DNA of 7,919 bases. Origin: Ruminococcaceae bacterium UBA2806. Lineage in GTDB: Bacteria; Bacillota; Clostridia; Oscillospirales; Acutalibacteraceae. The notes beneath the pieces were generated by a model. That model had not been told where the DNA came from. It made no database searches and saw only the letters and a list, made by a program, of their open reading frames with translations. Each line of letters opens with the position of its first letter. The stretch's first letter is position 1. Location: assembly GCA_002351795.1 (NCBI GenBank), contig DEHG01000150.1:3535-11453 (forward strand), in the 5' to 3' direction. Positions 5,674-7,919 of the stretch are shown here, piece after piece. Both the position numbers and the translations under genes were made by a program.

Positions 5674-7227
5674 TTATGATTTTGTTTCATGATATTCTTT
5701 TTCGGTATTTACGTTCCAGATATTATCCTTTGTTTCTTTACCGGAAAGAATATTATTTACGGTTTCAAACGCTGTACACATGGAATGGTCGATATTATTA
5801 TATCTGTGCTGACCGTTTCTTCCCACACAATAAAGGTTAGGAACGCTGTCAAGATACTGTCTCAGCTCATCCATATGCTCATATGTATCAAAATAAGCGG
5901 GATATGCCTTCTTGACACGTTCAACATGATAATCAATAACGTCGCTTTCACTGTCGATAAGCTTCATCTTTACCATTTCGCTTATTCCGAGCCTGCCGAA
6001 ATCGTCATCCGTCATTGACCACATTTCATCGCCCTCATTGCAGAAATATTCAAGACCTATCCAGACAGTATTTTCTATATCCTTAACAAGATACGGCGAC
6101 CAGTTATTATATACCTGAAAACGTCCCATTTTAACGCTTCTGTCATGTACATATACCCAGTCATCGGGAACGATATTGCCTATCGTTTTTGTCTTTGTTT
6201 CATTTTTGAGATTAATATGGGGAACAAGAACGCCTACAGTCATATAATCCCTGTACGGCAGACCGCTTGCAATGGTACGGAACTGCTCCGGAACATCGTT
6301 CATTCCCTCCACAAGATCCTTGACAGGCATTGAAGAAATAACATAATCGCCCTCAAAGCTTGTTTCTTTTCCGTCCTTTTCATAAACGATGCCTGTCAGC
6401 ACGTTATCATCATTCTTGACGATCTTTGTTACCTTTGCATTTTTAATTATCCTGCCGCCCATTTTCTCAAACTCGGCTGCCGTTATCTCCCAAAGCTGAC
6501 CCGGGCCAAGTTTAGGGTAGGAAAACTCCTCGATAAGAGATGTTTCCACCTTGCGGTTTTTCTTTTTGAACACCTTACCGAACATATCCTTCATTATTGC
6601 AAGAATAGAAAGTCCCTTTACTCTCTGAGCACCCCATTCGGGAGATATCTCGCTCGGATGTCTGCCCCAGAGGTTTTCGGTATAGTTTTCAAAAAACATT
6701 GAATACAGCTTTTTTCCGAAGCGGTTTATATAGAAATCCTCAAGTGATTTTTCCTTGCGCTTGAAAACCGAGCTTTTCATATAGCTGCATCCAACAACAA
6801 AGGTCGTACCTAAGCCCATATTCTTAATGGTATCGAATTTGAGAGAAATAGGATAATCAAAGAATTTACGCTTAAAGAATATCCTTGACAGTCTGTGTCT
6901 TTTAAGCATTACACGGTCGGTTTTTTCGGGATCGGGGCCGCCCTGCGCCACAGTTGCCTCTCTGCCAAGAACGATATCGTCATAGGGAAGAGAGCCCTGA
7001 GTCGGAAGCATTTTCTCCCACCACTCATTTACCTCCGGGACTTTGGAAAAGAAGCGGTGACCGCCCATATCCATTCTGTTGCCCTTATAATTTACGGTAC
7101 GGGAAATACCGCCGAAGGTATTGCTTTCTTCAAACACTGTCACTTCATAATCTTTTGAACGTGACATAAGTTCATAAGCTGCCGTAAGACCGGCGGGACC
7201 TGCGCCAATAATAATAACTTTTTTCAA
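5674..7227 (-). CDS. FAD-dependent oxidoreductase, protoporphyrinogen oxidase/UDP-galactopyranose mutase-like
   Basis: 517 residues. The N-terminus has the dinucleotide-binding strand-loop VIIIGAGPAG (4-13) with an acidic residue at the end of strand two (Glu33/Glu34), then FGGISRTV and DMGGHRFFSK, typical of the HemY/UDP-galactopyranose-mutase-like branch of amine-oxidase flavoproteins. Later family blocks are INRFGKKLYSMFFENYTENLWG, VETSLIEEFSYPKLGPGQLWE, VISSMPV and the C-terminal FAD-contacting VGRNGQHRYNNIDHSM. These features match uncharacterised NAD(P)/FAD-dependent oxidoreductases often near surface-glycan genes; the substrate is not known. A charged insertion (about 78-110) precedes the HRLSR segment. 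The start is TTG at 7227 with AGAGGA 6 bases upstream; an ATG at the same site is followed by a stop one codon later. It lies 33 bases after the GtrA stop and abuts the glycosyltransferase. Confidence 0.92.
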   Translation of the reverse strand: MKKVIIIGAGPAGLTAAYELMSRSKDYEVTVFEESNTFGGISRTVNYKGNRMDMGGHRFFSKVPEVNEWWEKMLPTQGSLPYDDIVLGREATVAQGGPDPEKTDRVMLKRHRLSRIFFKRKFFDYPISLKFDTIKNMGLGTTFVVGCSYMKSSVFKRKEKSLEDFYINRFGKKLYSMFFENYTENLWGRHPSEISPEWGAQRVKGLSILAIMKDMFGKVFKKKNRKVETSLIEEFSYPKLGPGQLWEITAAEFEKMGGRIIKNAKVTKIVKNDDNVLTGIVYEKDGKETSFEGDYVISSMPVKDLVEGMNDVPEQFRTIASGLPYRDYMTVGVLVPHINLKNETKTKTIGNIVPDDWVYVHDRSVKMGRFQVYNNWSPYLVKDIENTVWIGLEYFCNEGDEMWSMTDDDFGRLGISEMVKMKLIDSESDVIDYHVERVKKAYPAYFDTYEHMDELRQYLDSVPNLYCVGRNGQHRYNNIDHSMCTAFETVNNILSGKETKDNIWNVNTEKEYHETKS

Positions 7228-7260
7228 ATCATTTCCTCTTTTCTGTCCGGAGTATTCCGT

Positions 7261-7776
7261 TTATTTTTTTGATTCCGATTTCTCTGTACTGCTATCCTTT
7301 TCACTTTTATTATAAAGGAAGAATTTTCTCGCAAAGAAATTCCACATATAAACAAGGACAACTGCAATTACCTTACCTATTATATAGTACTTGTCGGTAG
7401 GAACAAGTGAGCCGAAGACCGCATGAGAAACGAGGATACCCTCACCGAACATTCCTTTTACAGAGAACGGCTCTATTATAAGCTGAGTAAGACCGAGACC
7501 GATAATTCCGATAACACCGAAGGCAATAAAATCAGCTGCTCTGTTTTTGACCTTTGCCTTAGCAAATACCCAATAGGTTGAAATGATATAGTTTACTGCA
7601 AGACCGAAAATAAATCCGAACACAGCCGCAACACCTTCGGGTACTTTAAAAAGCTCACGAATTAAAATCATAACGGTCATATCTGCAATAGTAGCTATAC
7701 CGCCCACAAAAAGGCTTCTGAAAAACTGTATACCCGTATGATCCGTATCTCCCACAAACAGTTCTTTTATTTTCAT
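7261..7776 (-). CDS. GtrA family membrane protein (putative polyprenyl-phosphate sugar flippase)
   Basis: 171 residues from ATG at 7776. Four hydrophobic segments (about 20-39, 49-66, 80-99, 130-148) and a lysine/serine-rich cytoplasmic tail. Family marks are FFRSLFVGGIATIADM (18-33), FGLAVNYIISTYWVF (57-71, with Asn62 and Trp69) and YMWNFFARKFFLYN near the end. GtrA proteins are thought to flip polyprenyl-phosphate-linked sugars across the membrane, or aid that step, for surface-glycan decoration. A longer frame reaches 7827, but that start would lie upstream of the -10 box, so it cannot be on the transcript; GGAGG (7784-7788) sits 7 bases before the ATG chosen here. It is the first gene of the operon with the FAD oxidoreductase and the GT-C enzyme. 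The pairing of a flippase with a GT-C transferase fits a lipid-linked donor pathway. Confidence 0.92.
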   Translation of the reverse strand: MKIKELFVGDTDHTGIQFFRSLFVGGIATIADMTVMILIRELFKVPEGVAAVFGFIFGLAVNYIISTYWVFAKAKVKNRAADFIAFGVIGIIGLGLTQLIIEPFSVKGMFGEGILVSHAVFGSLVPTDKYYIIGKVIAVVLVYMWNFFARKFFLYNKSEKDSSTEKSESKK

Positions 7777-7783
7777 ATACTTT

Positions 7784-7788
7784 CCTCC
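7784..7788 (-). promoter_or_regulatory. Ribosome binding site deciding the GtrA start
   Basis: GGAGG on - with a 7-base gap to ATG at 7776. Together with the -10 box at 7816-7821 it excludes the longer in-frame start at 7827. Confidence 0.85.
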
Positions 7789-7815
7789 GGAAACAAGCAC
7801 AAATTCACACTCTAT

Positions 7816-7844
7816 ATTGTAATACAATCCCCGCCATTTGTCAA
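7816..7844 (-). promoter_or_regulatory. Sigma-A promoter of the GtrA-FAD-glycosyltransferase operon
   Basis: Read on -, TTGACA (7839-7844), a 17-base spacer and TACAAT (7816-7821). Start of transcription is expected near 7809, giving a leader of about 33 bases. The -35 box is the end of the inverted GC-rich repeat, exactly as in the malic enzyme promoter. Confidence 0.85.
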
Positions 7845-7919
7845 CCAGCCAGCGTGACGCCGGACCCGTAACGCCCAGCGTGACGCTGGACCCATAACGC
7901 CCGGCGAGCCGCCGGAGCC
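7834..7919 (-). repeat. Inverted second copy of the GC-rich 26-bp-unit repeat, cut by window edge
   Basis: Read on -, the units are 7919-7901 (19 of 26 bases, truncated), 7900-7875 and 7874-7849, followed by CTGGTTGACAAATGG (7848-7834). It matches 2516-2601 in 84 of 86 positions; the two differences turn the third loop from GCG into TCA. Identity stops immediately after AATGG, where the two promoters diverge. The left part lies beyond the window. Confidence 0.92.

Noticed and set aside
7777..7827. Longer GtrA N-terminus starting at 7827
   Set aside because: That codon would lie upstream of the -10 box at 7816-7821, so it is not transcribed from this promoter; the ATG at 7776 has GGAGG 7 bases away and matches the family start.
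2516..7919. Composite transposon bounded by the inverted GC-rich repeats
   Set aside because: No transposase or recombinase and no target duplication is visible, and the interior holds ordinary metabolic and glycan genes; a dispersed repeat explains the pair better.

Overview
The window looks like chromosomal DNA of a low-to-mid GC Bacillota of the class Clostridia, most likely a Ruminococcus-like Oscillospiraceae. I infer this from the strong GGAGG-type ribosome sites, sigma-A-type promoters, AT-rich intergenic DNA, lipoprotein and GtrA/GT-C protein styles and codon use. It is a judgement from the sequence alone, with no database check. Six protein genes are supported: one on + and five on -.

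Layout, left to right. Positions 1-390 hold no gene, but contain a small hairpin at the very edge and two tandem copies of a ~104-bp inverted-repeat element whose arms carry paired AGGTC boxes (131-357). Then come three genes on the - strand, read from right to left: a Nudix hydrolase with an N-terminal extension (1484-2167), a lipoprotein ending in a bacterial EndoU-type RNase domain (717-1418), and a 107-residue orphan starting 2 bases after the EndoU stop (391-714). The last two look like a toxin/immunity-type pair.

Positions 2168-2687 are a dense non-coding stretch. It holds a 10-bp perfect palindrome upstream of the Nudix gene, a second weak hairpin, a 7-bp short tandem repeat, three GC-rich 26-bp hairpin units, and then a consensus promoter driving a malic enzyme gene on + (2688-3860). 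A bidirectional terminator (3887-3924) separates it from a convergent three-gene operon on -: GtrA-type flippase (7261-7776), FAD-dependent oxidoreductase related to protoporphyrinogen oxidase/UDP-galactopyranose mutase (5674-7227), and a polytopic GT-C glycosyltransferase (3928-5607). Together these three probably make, flip or transfer a lipid-linked sugar onto a cell-surface glycan.

The most striking feature is that the 26-bp-unit GC-rich repeat recurs in inverted orientation at the right edge (7834-7919, 84 of 86 bases identical to 2516-2601). In both places its conserved end supplies the TTGACA -35 box of the adjoining promoter, while the spacer and the -10 box are unrelated. It therefore looks like a dispersed repeat that donates, or is tied to, a -35 element. 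The left-edge AGGTC elements and the EndoU/orphan pair are the other candidates for something undescribed.
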